Shown here: positions 26,466 to 36,448 of the stretch, in pieces
Layout of the letters: every line of letters begins with the position of its first letter
Numbering within the stretch: the first letter of the stretch is position 1
NCBI GenBank assembly: GCA_963763365.1
Contig: CAVXOE010000011.1
Location: 496,001-560,000, forward strand
Reading direction: 5' to 3'
Source: VAZQ01 sp963763365
GTDB lineage: Bacteria > Pseudomonadota > Alphaproteobacteria > Rhizobiales > Xanthobacteraceae
Length of the DNA stretch: 64,000 nucleotides
Notes under the pieces: generated by a model
What the model saw: the letters and a program-made list of their open reading frames with translations, nothing else
Databases searched by the model: none
Told to the model about the DNA's origin: nothing
Program-made: the position numbers and the translations under genes

Positions 26466-26818
26466 GCGACGCCTCAAATCCGGCTGGGTTGACCGGGGAG
26501 CGAGTCCTGCCCGCTCCTCGTTGGCCAGAGACTGCATGTAATTGCTGCAATGCAGCATACGTCGATTGACGTATATGCCTACGTTGGATGACGTATCAAA
26601 ATGCGATGAATGCTGGACATCTTGAAAATCACAGCGACGGCGGAAGTTGTGCACCCAATGCTATATTTTGCGGCGCACACTGCACCGATTTTCGCCATAC
26701 GCGGGCAACGGCGGAGCCTTAAAGTCGGCGGTACGCGCGAGCCAAACAACGGTTCGTACTGGGACGGAAAGCACGAGAGGGACGAGCTCCGACAACGAAA
26801 GCGAAGCGGTGAACGTCC
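26466..26818. promoter_or_regulatory. Divergent control region with tandem operator-like repeats
   Basis: The 353-base spacer separates urtA from the kinase gene. It holds two direct copies of a 17-base motif of the form TACGTyGnnTGACGTAT, at 26558-26574 and 26580-26596, identical at 14 of 17 positions and offset by 22 bases, about two helical turns. Each copy is itself an inverted repeat (ACGT arms around a six- or seven-base centre). Directly beside them lies the palindrome TGCTGCA-A-TGCAGCA at 26543-26557. The LuxR-type response regulator at 30199 is the best candidate to bind them. The rest of the spacer shows no gene. Confidence 0.65.
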
Positions 26819-29800
26819 ATGACAGCGCAACAACGCATCGTCCGCGTTAGGCGCAGTTACAATCAGTGGGTCGCCAATCAGACGCTGGAAGATTACGCGC
26901 TTCGCTTCACCGCCAAGCGGGCCCGCAGGTGGTCGAGCTTCCGCGTGGCGAATACCGCGATCGGCGCGGTTTCCTTTCTCGCGCTCGAAGCGATCGGCGG
27001 GTCGATCACCCTCAATTACGGCTTCGTCAACGCGACGAGCGCCATCCTCGTCGTCGGCGCGTTGATCCTCCTCACCTGCCTGCCGATCGCCTACTACGCG
27101 GCGACCTACGGGGTCGATATCGACCTGCTCACGCGTGGCGCCGGCTTCGGATACATCGGCTCGACGATCACGTCGCTGATCTATGCCTCGTTCACGTTTC
27201 TATTCTTCGCCATCGAAGCGGCGATCATGTCGCTTGCGCTTGAACTGTGCTTCGGCGTCCCGCTGTTCGTCGGCTACGTGTTGAGCTCGCTGATCATCAT
27301 TCCGCTCGTGACCCACGGCATCACGTTCATCAGCCGCCTGCAGCTTTGGACGCAGCCGCTTTGGATCGCCCTGCACCTGATCCCGTTCGTCTTCATCGCC
27401 TTCGCCGACAGCGCGGCGTTCGAACGGTGGACGCATTTTTCTGGAACCGCCGAGATGGGCGGGCCGGCATTCAACCTCATCCTCTTTGGCACGGCTTCGA
27501 CCGTCGTTTTTTCGCTGATCGCGCAGATCGGCGAGCAGGTCGATTTCCTGAGGTTCCTGCCTGCACGCGACGACCGCAAGCGGCTGAGCTGGTGGTCCGC
27601 CTGCTTATCGGCCGGACCGGGGTGGATCGTTCCCGGCGTGCTGAAGCTCCTTGCTGGATCGTTCCTGGCCTTCCTCGCGATCGAGCATTTCGTTCCGCTG
27701 CACAAAGCGGCCGAGCCGACGCAGATGTACCTCGTCGGCTTCCAATATGCGTTCTCGTCGCCCCAGATCGCGCTGGCGTTCGCCGGTGCGTTCATCGTCG
27801 TTTCGCAGATCAAGATCAACGTGACGAACGCCTATGCCGGCTCGATCGCATGGTCGAACTTCTTTGCTCGGCTGACGCATAGCCATCCCGGCCGCGTGGT
27901 CTGGCTGGTCTTCAACGTCACCATCGCGCTGATGCTGATGGAGCTCGGCATCTTCAAGATGCTCGAGCATATCCTCGGGCTCTATTCCATCGTGGCGGTG
28001 GCGTGGGTCGGCGCGCTGGTGGCCGACCTGGCGATCAACAAGCCGCTCGGCCTGAGCCCGTCCGGGATCGAGTTCAAGCGCGCCCACCTCTACGACATCA
28101 ACCCGGTCGGCGTCGGCGCGATGCTGGCCGCGACCGTCACCGGGGTCGTCGCGTTCATGGGGCTGCTCGGGTCCGTTCTGCAGTCGTTGTCGGCATTTCT
28201 CGCCCTCGCGGTCGCATTCGTCATGGCCCCGGCGATCGCCTATGCGACCAAGGGGCGGTTCTATTTGGCGCGGACGCCGTGGCGGAACTGGAACGGCCAG
28301 GCCGTCATTCGCTGCTCCATCTGCGAACACGCCTTCGAGGCGGAGGACATGGCGCAGTGTCCGGCCTATTCGGGCGCGATCTGTTCGCTGTGCTGCTCAC
28401 TCGAAGCGCGATGCGGCGATTGCTGCAAGCCGCAGGCCCGCATCTCGACCCAGATGCGCGGCTTGCTCGATCAAACATTGCCGGGATGGGTTACCCGCAC
28501 CGTCAACACCGATGTCGGCCGATATCTCGGTGTGCTGCTGCTGTTCGGGGGCGTCATCGGGTTGGTGCTGACGCTGGTCTATTTCCAAGTCTCGCTCGAC
28601 CCCGATGCGCCAAGGGCTATTCTGAAATCCACTCTTTGGACCATCTTCTTCATCCTCTCCATTATCGCCGGCGTGGCGGCATGGTTGTTCGTTCTGGCGC
28701 AGGAGAGCCGGCGCGTGGCGGAAGAGGAGACCCGGCGGCAAACCGACCTGCTGATGAACGAGATCGACGCTCACAAACGCACCGATGCCAAGCTGCAGAA
28801 GGCCAAGGAGGCGGCCGAAGCCGCGAACCAGGCCAAAAGCCGGCACGTCGTCGGCTTGAGCCACGAATTGCGCACGCCGCTCAATGCGATTCTCGGTTAC
28901 GCCCAGCTCCTGGAGCGCGATCCGACGCTGCCGTCGCACCGCGTCCATGCCGTCAAGGTGGTACGGCGAAGCGCCGAGCACCTGTCCGGATTGATTGACG
29001 GGCTGCTCGACATTTCAAAGATCGAAGCCGGCCGCTTTCACCTTGAGCGCAACGAACTGCACCTCGCCGAATTTCTCGACCAGCTCGTCGACATGTTCCG
29101 TCTTCAGGCGACCGCCAAGCGCATCGGGTTCCATTATGTCCCACCCCCGCGCCTGCCGGCGGTCGTCTACAGCGACGAAAACAGGCTTCGGCAGATTCTC
29201 ATCAACCTGCTCTCGAACGCCGTCAAATTTACCGATACCGGCCACGTGACCTTCACGGTGAGCTACCGCTACCAGGTGGCGGAGTTCACCATCGAGGACA
29301 CCGGCGTCGGCATCAGGAAGGCCGATCTGGGTCGGATATTCCAGCCGTTCGAGCGGGCCCACACGTCGCGCGCAAATGCCAAGGTCGGGATTGGGCTCGG
29401 CCTCACCATCACCAAGCTCCTGACCCACGTCATGGGCGGCGACATCGCAGTCACGAGCGAGATCGGCAAGGGTAGCGCTTTCCGCGTCAAGCTGCTGCTC
29501 TCCGAGGTCTCGCAGCCCCGCACGATCTCGACAATGGAGGATCGCGTCCGCGGCTATTCCGGCCCGCCGCAAACGGTGCTCGTCGCCGATGACGACGAAA
29601 TCCAGCGCGACCTCGTGTCCGAGTTGCTGGAGCCTCTTGGCTTCAGCGTCCTGACCGCCACGACGGGCGAGGAGTGCCTGGTCCTGGCGGAGCGGAGCAA
29701 GCCGAACCTGGTCCTGCTCGACATCGCCATGCCGCAGATGGACGGCTGGCAGGTCGCCCAGCGGCTTCGCGCATCGAAGGACCGGGCTGCCATCCTGATC

Positions 29801-30190
29801 ATCTCGGCAAACGCCATCGATCCGAAGCGCTTGCTGGAAGCCGGGCGCCAATTCGACGACTATCTGATGAAGCCGATCGACCTGCGGCAGTTGCTCAAGA
29901 AGATTCACGCCCTGCTCGGAATCGAATGGCTCTACCACGCGGAGCCCGCGCGTCCGGCGCCTTCGGCCGACGCAACGCCGCTCGTCATCCCACCGGATCG
30001 TGACATCGATGAACTGATCGGCCTTGGCGAGATCGGCCATATCCGGGCGATCGTCGAGAAGTTAGGCGAGATCGAGAAGAGCTCCTCGGAATACGGCGAG
30101 TTTGTCGAGCGGATGCGCGTTATCGTGGACGCGTTCGACTTGAAGAGCTACGCCGCTGCCCTCGACACCGTCCGGGGCCGCAATGCATAG
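26819..30190 (+). CDS. Hybrid sensor histidine kinase with NCS1 permease-like N-terminal domain
   Basis: 1123 residues in four parts. Residues 1-480 resemble NCS1 purine/cytosine permeases, with about twelve membrane spans and a SYNQWVANQTLEDYALRF start. Residues 499-540 form a cysteine-rich knot (CSICEHAF, CSLCCSLEARCGDCC) that may bind metal. Two further membrane spans (about 560-635) lead through a coiled coil to a HisKA domain with His682 in GLSHELRTPLNAIL and an HATPase domain (DTGVGI, GIGLGLTI). A receiver domain carries Asp968 in LVLLDIAMPQMDGW; a short tail follows. It probably senses amides, urea or a nucleobase-like compound through the permease domain and signals to the response regulator encoded eight bases downstream. 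SSS-type fusions such as CbrA are a known parallel. Confidence 0.9.
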   Translation: MTAQQRIVRVRRSYNQWVANQTLEDYALRFTAKRARRWSSFRVANTAIGAVSFLALEAIGGSITLNYGFVNATSAILVVGALILLTCLPIAYYAATYGVDIDLLTRGAGFGYIGSTITSLIYASFTFLFFAIEAAIMSLALELCFGVPLFVGYVLSSLIIIPLVTHGITFISRLQLWTQPLWIALHLIPFVFIAFADSAAFERWTHFSGTAEMGGPAFNLILFGTASTVVFSLIAQIGEQVDFLRFLPARDDRKRLSWWSACLSAGPGWIVPGVLKLLAGSFLAFLAIEHFVPLHKAAEPTQMYLVGFQYAFSSPQIALAFAGAFIVVSQIKINVTNAYAGSIAWSNFFARLTHSHPGRVVWLVFNVTIALMLMELGIFKMLEHILGLYSIVAVAWVGALVADLAINKPLGLSPSGIEFKRAHLYDINPVGVGAMLAATVTGVVAFMGLLGSVLQSLSAFLALAVAFVMAPAIAYATKGRFYLARTPWRNWNGQAVIRCSICEHAFEAEDMAQCPAYSGAICSLCCSLEARCGDCCKPQARISTQMRGLLDQTLPGWVTRTVNTDVGRYLGVLLLFGGVIGLVLTLVYFQVSLDPDAPRAILKSTLWTIFFILSIIAGVAAWLFVLAQESRRVAEEETRRQTDLLMNEIDAHKRTDAKLQKAKEAAEAANQAKSRHVVGLSHELRTPLNAILGYAQLLERDPTLPSHRVHAVKVVRRSAEHLSGLIDGLLDISKIEAGRFHLERNELHLAEFLDQLVDMFRLQATAKRIGFHYVPPPRLPAVVYSDENRLRQILINLLSNAVKFTDTGHVTFTVSYRYQVAEFTIEDTGVGIRKADLGRIFQPFERAHTSRANAKVGIGLGLTITKLLTHVMGGDIAVTSEIGKGSAFRVKLLLSEVSQPRTISTMEDRVRGYSGPPQTVLVADDDEIQRDLVSELLEPLGFSVLTATTGEECLVLAERSKPNLVLLDIAMPQMDGWQVAQRLRASKDRAAILIISANAIDPKRLLEAGRQFDDYLMKPIDLRQLLKKIHALLGIEWLYHAEPARPAPSADATPLVIPPDRDIDELIGLGEIGHIRAIVEKLGEIEKSSSEYGEFVERMRVIVDAFDLKSYAAALDTVRGRNA

Positions 30191-30198
30191 GGACCACC

Positions 30199-31128
30199 AT
30201 GCCTAGGAGGGAGACGCGCGACATCGTGCTGGTGGTCGACGACTCGCCGGAGACGCTCCGGATGTTGACCGATGCGATCGAGGAGGCGGGCATGACCGTC
30301 CTGGTCGCGCGCGAAGGCGAGCACGCGCTATCGATCGTCGAGCGGATGACGCCCGACGTCATTTTGATGGATGCGCTCATGCCGGGCGCGGACGGCTTCG
30401 AGACCTGCCGCCGGCTCAAGCAGAAGAAGGCGCTGGCGCATGTGCCCATCATCTTCATGACCGGGCTGACCGATACCGAGCGTATCATCGAAGGGTTCGA
30501 GGCTGGTGGCGTCGACTATGTGACGAAGCCGATCGTGCCCGGTGAACTCCTCGCTCGCCTGCGTGTTCACTTGGCCAACGCGCGCATCGCGCACAGCGCA
30601 CGCGCGGCGCTTGACGCATTCGGACGGTTTCTTCTCGCCACTAATCACGCCGGCAAAGTGATGTGGTGCACGCCGCAGGCGGCGCGCCTTTTGGGAACGG
30701 CGTTCAGCGATTTCGATACGCAAGGCTACGTGCTGCCCCGTCATATCCGGGAATGGCTCGAGCATTGCGCCGCCGAACAGGCGGGTTCGGGCTCCGCGGC
30801 CATCGAACTTGCCCCGGTCGAATCGACGACGAAGCTGCAGTTGCTCTATATCGGACAGGTCGGGCCAGATGAGAACCTGTTGCGGCTCATCGAAGGCGAC
30901 GCAGGCCGCGACCAGGCGGTGCTGAAACAAAAACTTCTCGTGACCGAGCGCGAGGCCGAAGTGCTGCTCTGGATCGCTCGCGGCAAGTCCAATCGCGACA
31001 TTGCGGAGATCCTCAGTCTCAGTCCAAGGACCGTGAACAAGCACCTCGAGCAGATCTACGCCAAGCTCGGCGTCGAAAACCGCACCTCCGCCGCGGCGTT
31101 GACGGTGCGGACGCTCGGTGTTCGATAG
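30199..31128 (+). CDS. Response regulator with receiver and LuxR-type DNA-binding domains
   Basis: 309 residues. The receiver domain (about 10-125) has the acidic pair in VVDDSPE, the phosphoacceptor Asp58 in ILMDALMPG and the lysine in YVTKPIVPGE. A middle region (about 130-235) includes NHAGKVMWCTPQAARLLG, which looks PAS-like. The LuxR helix-turn-helix (about 240-305) reads LVTEREAEVLLWIARGKSN and SPRTVNKHLEQIYAKLGVEN. It begins eight bases after the kinase gene and is its evident partner. The repeats at 26558-26596 are probable targets, controlling the urt-fmd operon and possibly its own. Confidence 0.92.
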   Translation: MPRRETRDIVLVVDDSPETLRMLTDAIEEAGMTVLVAREGEHALSIVERMTPDVILMDALMPGADGFETCRRLKQKKALAHVPIIFMTGLTDTERIIEGFEAGGVDYVTKPIVPGELLARLRVHLANARIAHSARAALDAFGRFLLATNHAGKVMWCTPQAARLLGTAFSDFDTQGYVLPRHIREWLEHCAAEQAGSGSAAIELAPVESTTKLQLLYIGQVGPDENLLRLIEGDAGRDQAVLKQKLLVTEREAEVLLWIARGKSNRDIAEILSLSPRTVNKHLEQIYAKLGVENRTSAAALTVRTLGVR

Positions 31129-31203
31129 CTGCTTTGACGAGATGCCCTGTGGCGCACTTGCACGCTCTAGATATGGCGACGAGCTTACTGCACAGCGTCA
31201 CCC

Positions 31204-32706
31204 TCAAATGCGTCCCGGCTTGTAGCCACATTCGACGTTGGTCTCGGTGACGCGCCGATACATCTCGCGATAGTAGGGTTCGAGCCGGTCGGCGGCTTCT
31301 CCGGTCGCGGCCAATGCGCGACGCATTGCCGGCAGGCGGTCACGAATTTCCTGTTTGATCGATGCTTCGTCGACGGTCAGAACCTTGCCGCGATCGACCA
31401 CGACGCGCCCGGCCACCATGGCCATGGTCACCGCGCTGCCATTGGCGCAATAAACCAATTGGCGGCGGATGTCGTTCAACGGCGTGAACGCCAGATGATC
31501 GAGATCCATCAGGATCAGGTCGGCCTGCTTGCCGACCTCAAGGGAGCCGATGTCGGGCTGCCGCATCCCGCGTGCCCCGCCGAGCGTAAGACATCGCAAG
31601 ATTTCGAGAGGCTGCGGCCATCGCAGATAGTCGGTGTCGGTGATGCGGTGAATCAAGCTCGCCAACTTGGCGACCGCCCACATGTCGGTCGTGTCGTCGG
31701 CCGCTCGCTCGTCGGAGCCGAGCGCTATCGGGATGCCGGCCTCGCGCAGCTTCCGGAACGGCATGATGCCGCTGCCCAGCTTGAGATTGCAGATCGGATT
31801 GTGGGCCACGACGCACTTGGCCGCGGCCATCAATTCCACGTCGCTATCGTCGATCCAGATCGCATGGATGACCATCACGCGCTCGTCCAGAAAGCCGAGG
31901 TCGTGCACGTGACGGATCAGTGACTTGTTCCAACGGGTCTGGCCGAGCACTCGTTGGAGCTTTGTCTCCAGCATGTGGATGTTGAACGGCAGGTCGTGGG
32001 CTCGGCTGAATTCCGAAAGGAAGCCGAAGTAGTCGTCACTCACGCGTTGCGGTGCCGAATTGGACACCGCGATGCGCAACCGCCCGTTCTCTGCGCCGTG
32101 CCAGTTTGCGTGGAACCAGCGATAGAGGTCGGCCAATTCACTGGATGTCGCGCGCGGTGCACGGTCCATCTCAGTGCGGATGCCGGGCGGAAGAATTTCT
32201 TCGAGAAACGGATACTTTACGTATTCGACGAGGTTCTGATGATTGATCGAAACGGTGGCGCGCTGACCACTGTCGGCGTAGGCCTGCATCAGCGCCGAGA
32301 TGGAACGCTGCGTCGGATAGGGATTGTGGAAAGCGTCGTCATGCACGGCGGTGACGCCGGCCTTGAGCATCTCGATGGCCCCGAGCATGGTTTGCAGATA
32401 GACAAAGCGCGGATCGGGCTCCGCCATGCCGAACGGCGGCACCTCATACAGCATGAACAATTCCAAGGGACGGTTGGCGAGCGCGCCCGCCAGGAAGTTT
32501 GCCTGCGAATGAAAATGACCGTTGATGAGCCCCGGCATGGCCAGCTTACCGGCGGCTTCGATGACCGTGGCGCCGTCGGCGCCCGGCAGCGGGCCTGAGC
32601 CGATCGCCGCGATCCGGCTACCGTCGATCAGGATATCGGCGCGCGGGTATTCGCGATCCTCAGCATCGAGCGTGAGGATATGCGCGTTGCGGATCAGCGT
32701 TTTCAT
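31204..32706 (-). CDS. ATZ/TRZ-type amidohydrolase (cytosine deaminase/chlorohydrolase group)
   Basis: 500 residues of the amidohydrolase superfamily. Metal and catalytic residues visible are His64 and His66 in NGHFHSQ, a histidine in FNIHMLET, one in VIHAIWI and aspartate in ALGSDERAADDT. Members deaminate or dechlorinate heterocycles, for example triazines, purines and pyrimidines. It overlaps the racemase-like gene upstream by four bases (ATGA), so it is the last gene of the 31204-37381 operon. A substrate with a cyclic amidine or amide imported by the Pot-type transporter is plausible but not shown. Confidence 0.88.
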   Translation of the reverse strand: MKTLIRNAHILTLDAEDREYPRADILIDGSRIAAIGSGPLPGADGATVIEAAGKLAMPGLINGHFHSQANFLAGALANRPLELFMLYEVPPFGMAEPDPRFVYLQTMLGAIEMLKAGVTAVHDDAFHNPYPTQRSISALMQAYADSGQRATVSINHQNLVEYVKYPFLEEILPPGIRTEMDRAPRATSSELADLYRWFHANWHGAENGRLRIAVSNSAPQRVSDDYFGFLSEFSRAHDLPFNIHMLETKLQRVLGQTRWNKSLIRHVHDLGFLDERVMVIHAIWIDDSDVELMAAAKCVVAHNPICNLKLGSGIMPFRKLREAGIPIALGSDERAADDTTDMWAVAKLASLIHRITDTDYLRWPQPLEILRCLTLGGARGMRQPDIGSLEVGKQADLILMDLDHLAFTPLNDIRRQLVYCANGSAVTMAMVAGRVVVDRGKVLTVDEASIKQEIRDRLPAMRRALAATGEAADRLEPYYREMYRRVTETNVECGYKPGRI

Positions 32707-33443
32707 TGTGTCCCGGCAAACAGGCGGCCCCAGCGCGCACCGGGTGCGGTGTCAATTCCGGCACGGCGCAAGGCATCCCATACTCCGATCGACACAGTAT
32801 CGTAAATCGGAATGCCGAGTTCCTGCTCCATCGGCCCGACCAGATGTGCCGCCGGAAAGTTGGTGCAAAAGGTGACGATTGCGTCCGGCCTTGCGGCGGC
32901 CGTGTCGCGGATCATTTGAACGATATCGGAGTCCGGGACGGTGCAATACGAAAAATTGTCAGAAAGGCCTGCATGGGCCTCGGCGACGCAGCGAAAGCCG
33001 CGCTTCTCGAAGGCGGCGACCATTCTCGCCTGATAAGCATCGGTGTGCGGCGACACAAGGCCGATCCTGTTCGCTCCGGTCTCGCGCAGCACGGCTTCGA
33101 GCGCCAGCACCGAGGTTGTCGCGGGGATTTCTGTCTCCGCCGTGATGCGGTCACAGAGCACGCGATCGGCGTCGAACCCAAGTCCGACGCCCTTGCTGCC
33201 GTTCCAGCATATGACCTGCAGCTTGGCGTGCGCCAGCAGACGCGCGGCGCCGAGCATGCCGTCCCAGTCGTAGTCGTCCTTGTAGTCGTCGCTCGAACCG
33301 AACACCGGTGTGCGGGAGAAGTGTCCCGACACCTCGGGGAAATCGGCGAGGATCGCCGTCGTCATGCGTTCGACCACCACGTTGGCCGAGGGCGTGATCG
33401 TGCCGATCCCGGTCGTCTGCCGCCAGCGAGGCAACGCAGTCAT
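32703..33443 (-). CDS. Maleate isomerase / arylmalonate decarboxylase-like Asp/Glu racemase family protein
   Basis: 246 residues with the family N-terminus GIGTITPSANVVVERMT and both cysteines at the expected places: Cys79 in ICWNGSKG and Cys193 in TFCTNFPAAH. A two-cysteine site is typical of the racemase and maleate cis-trans isomerase members, while decarboxylases have only one. It is embedded between the transporter ATPase gene and the amidohydrolase gene with four-base overlaps on both sides, so all three are translated together. The substrate is unknown. Confidence 0.88.
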   Translation of the reverse strand: MTALPRWRQTTGIGTITPSANVVVERMTTAILADFPEVSGHFSRTPVFGSSDDYKDDYDWDGMLGAARLLAHAKLQVICWNGSKGVGLGFDADRVLCDRITAETEIPATTSVLALEAVLRETGANRIGLVSPHTDAYQARMVAAFEKRGFRCVAEAHAGLSDNFSYCTVPDSDIVQMIRDTAAARPDAIVTFCTNFPAAHLVGPMEQELGIPIYDTVSIGVWDALRRAGIDTAPGARWGRLFAGTQ

Positions 33444-34523
33444 GCGTCGTCCCGGACGACCAGGTTGCGCTCGGCGGCCCAGCTCGCGATGACGCTCGAT
33501 CCGGGCTCAAGTCCGGCGATCTGGTCCGCACCGGTCTCGTTCTGCCGAATGACGATCAACGGATCGCCGTTCGAGCGGCGCAGATGATAGTGCGTGTTCG
33601 ATCCGCGATAGACGATCTGCTCCACCGTCGTGCGCATGCCGTTGGTTGGTGCGTCGCCCTTCAGCGGTGAAAGCTGGATGCCCTCGGGCCGCAGCGCGAT
33701 GGTGACGCTCTGCTCCGCAGGCGGGACGCCGTTGAGGGCAAGGCGCACGCCGTCGCCGCTCTCGACCGTGAAACCGCCGTTGTGCCGTCCGGTGACGCGC
33801 CCGGTGAAGAAATTCGAAGTGCCGATGAAACTCGCGACAAAGCGCGACAGCGGCCGCTCATAGATTTCGGTCGGCGTGCCGAATTGCTCGATCACGCCCG
33901 CCCGCATGACCGCGATGCGGTCGGAGAGCGTCAGCGCCTCGTCCTGGTCGTGCGTCACCATGAGCGTGGTGATGCCGAGACGCCGCTGCAGTTGCCGCAT
34001 CTCGATCTGCATGTTCTCGCGCAATTTCTTGTCGAGCGCGCCGAACGGCTCGTCGAGCAGAAGCACGGAAGGTTCGATCACCAATGCGCGCGCAAGCGCG
34101 ACGCGCTGCTGCTGCCCGCCGGACAGTTGGTGCGGATAGCGCCCGCCAAATCCTTCGAGCCGAACCATCGCGAGCGCGGTCTCGGCTTTGCGCAAGGCCT
34201 CTCGTCGTTGAAGCTTGCGCATCTCCAGGCCGAACGCGATGTTGTGCGCAACGTCAAGATGGGGAAACAGCGCGTAGTTCTGGAACAGCATTCCGACGTT
34301 GCGCCGGTGCACCGGGAGTCTGGTCCACCGGCTTGCCCTTGATCGCGATCGAGCCGGCGCTCGGCGCGATCAGCCCCGCGATCATGCGCATCACGGTCGT
34401 CTTGCCGCACCCGCTCGGGCCGAGCAGCGACAGCACATGTCCCTGCTCGACCCCAAACGATACGTCGCTCACCGCGACCGTAGTGCCATAGCGCTTGGCG
34501 ACGCCGGAGACTTCGATATCCAT
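33440..34523 (-). pseudogene. ABC transporter ATP-binding protein, PotA-like, with a single-base frame break
   Basis: Start ATG at 34523 (MDIEVSGVAKRYG). Walker A, LGPSGCGKTT, is in the first frame; the Q-loop, signature QLSGGQQQRVALARALV and Walker B VLLLDEPFGALD are in the second. The break is at about 34325: removing one base gives GKPVTRLPVHRRNVGMLFQ, the normal PotA sequence at this spot. The restored protein has about 360 residues with a TOBE-type C-terminus. The gene is otherwise well conserved, so a sequence error is as likely as true inactivation. It would power the importer at 34532-37381. Confidence 0.8.
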
Positions 34524-34531
34524 GATGCGCG

Positions 34532-35618
34532 TTACGACACGAAGATCTGGCTCATTTTCTCGATCCACTCGGAGCGCACCTTGTTCACGTGCGCCCAGTC
34601 CGGCGAGAACAGGCCGAGTTCGTCCATCTTCTTTTGCGGATAAGGCAACAGCTTCGCGATCTGCGGCTTGAACTCAAGCCCGTCGATCGACGGTGCGGCG
34701 AGCGCCGCCTCCGAAAGGCCCTGTTGCACCTTTGGGTCGAGCATTCGATTCATGAACGCCGCGCCCAGGTCGGCGTTGGGGCCGCCTTTCACGAACACCT
34801 GGCAATTCACGCCCGCGAATGCGCCCTCCTTGGGAAAGCACATGTCGATCGGCGCGCCCTTCATCTGGTACGGATAGACGTATTTCGAGTATTCGGGCCC
34901 GCCCATCACGCCCTCGCCCTGCGCCACCAGCAGCGGCGCGTCGTCGGTATCGTAGAGCTTGAGAATATTGGGCTTGAGTTGCGCCAGCTTCGGCCACGCC
35001 TGGTCGACGAGATACTGCGCCTCCTGGTAGGGCTTGCCGGTGGCGATCGCGGCGGTGGCGATCGCCATGAACACGCTCGGCGTGGTCTTGGTCGAGACCA
35101 GCGAGATCTTCTTGGCGTATTTCGGATCCCACATATCCGCATAGCTTTCGAGCGGCTTCGCGGTCTTGGTGTTGTAGAAAATGCCCGCGGACGAGATCGC
35201 CAGCGCGACGCCATAGCCGTCGTTGTAGATGAAGCGCGGATAGACCTTCGGCGAGGTTCGGCATCTTGTCCTTCGGCAGCGGGTCGATCAGCCCCTCGCG
35301 TTTCGCAATCTCGACGCCCAGATCGTCGACGAACATCACGGTGAATTTCGGCGCATCCTTGCTGGCGCGCAGCAGCGAAATCTGGCCGAGCGTCGAGCCT
35401 TGCTGCGCCAGTACCTTGCAGTCGAGTTCTTTTTCGAATGCCGGCAGCACGCTCTTGCGGATGAACTCGCCCTGGGTGCCGCCCCAGATGCCGATCTGGA
35501 TCTGCTTGCCCTGCGCCCAGCCGTTGCGGACGAAGCCCATCGGAGCCGCGAGGGCGGTTACGCCGGCCGACTTGACCAAGGTACGTCTGCTCACCGCGAT
35601 CGATTTGATCATGGTCAC
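34532..35618 (-). pseudogene. ABC transporter binding protein, PotD-like, with a single-base frame break
   Basis: It starts at 35618 with a Tat-type signal (SRRTLVKSAGVTALAAPMGF) and a family 1 binding domain (QIQIGIWGGTQGEFIRKSVL). Near 35249 the frame changes: the first frame ends in KDKMPNLAE, and the match resumes as KVYPRFIYNDGYGVALAISS to the stop at 34532. One extra base explains it. The restored length of about 361 residues is normal for the family. It is the binding protein of the second Pot-type importer. Two breaks in adjacent genes of one operon are notable. Confidence 0.8.
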
Positions 35619-35643
35619 TCCTTTGGTTCATGCGTGCATGATT

Positions 35644-36447
35644 TCATACGCTCATCGCGCGTTGCAGCCCGGTGAGCCGCTCCAAGATCACGACGATGAC
35701 GATGGACATGAGGATCATCAGCGAGGCGATCGCCGCGATGCCGGGATCGAACATGCGGCTGATCAGCGCGAACATCGCCATCGGCATGGGGAAATTCTCG
35801 GCGTCGGCGAGCCACATCGAGATCGCGTAATTGTCGAACGAGGTGACGAAGGCGAAGATGCCGCCGGCGAACAGGCCCGGCACGATCTGCGGCCTCGTCA
35901 CTCGCCAGAATGTCGTCCATTTGCCGGCGCCGAGCGTGCGCGCCGCGTCCTCGGTGCTCGGGTCGATCAGCAGCAGGCTCGCCGACACGGTGCGGATGAC
36001 GTAGGGGACCGTCACCAGCGTGTGGCCGATCACCAGGTTGACGAGCGATGAGTGCGAGTTGATCGAGGTGAAGAGCCGCAACAGCGCGATGCCGGTGACC
36101 AGCATGGGAAATACCAGCGGCGACAGCACGAGGCCCTGGACCAGGCCGCGACCGGGAAACTGGTAGCGTACCAATCCCATCGCGGTGGGCGTGCCGAGCA
36201 CAAGCGCGGCGACCGCCGCGAGCACGCCGAGTTGCACGCTGAACAGGAACGGCGACGTGAAGTCCGGGTCGTCGATCACCTTCCAGTACCATTGCAGCGT
36301 GAAACCCTGCGGCGGGAAGGCGACGAATGGCGTGTCGGAAAACGACAGGGCAATCGGGAACAGCAGCGGCACCAGCAGGAACACCACGATCACGGACGTG
36401 ATCGTGTACAACAGCCACGCGCTCCTGCCCAACCCGCTTTCGGACAT
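35644..36447 (-). CDS. ABC transporter permease, PotC-like
   Basis: 267 residues with about six membrane segments and the coupling loop DAARTLGAGKWTTFWRVTRP. It is the second permease of the importer at 33440-37381 and is separated from the first by one base. The binding-protein gene follows 25 bases later. The frame is intact, unlike the next two genes. Confidence 0.9.
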   Translation of the reverse strand: MSESGLGRSAWLLYTITSVIVVFLLVPLLFPIALSFSDTPFVAFPPQGFTLQWYWKVIDDPDFTSPFLFSVQLGVLAAVAALVLGTPTAMGLVRYQFPGRGLVQGLVLSPLVFPMLVTGIALLRLFTSINSHSSLVNLVIGHTLVTVPYVIRTVSASLLLIDPSTEDAARTLGAGKWTTFWRVTRPQIVPGLFAGGIFAFVTSFDNYAISMWLADAENFPMPMAMFALISRMFDPGIAAIASLMILMSIVIVVILERLTGLQRAMSV

Positions 36448-36448
36448 C

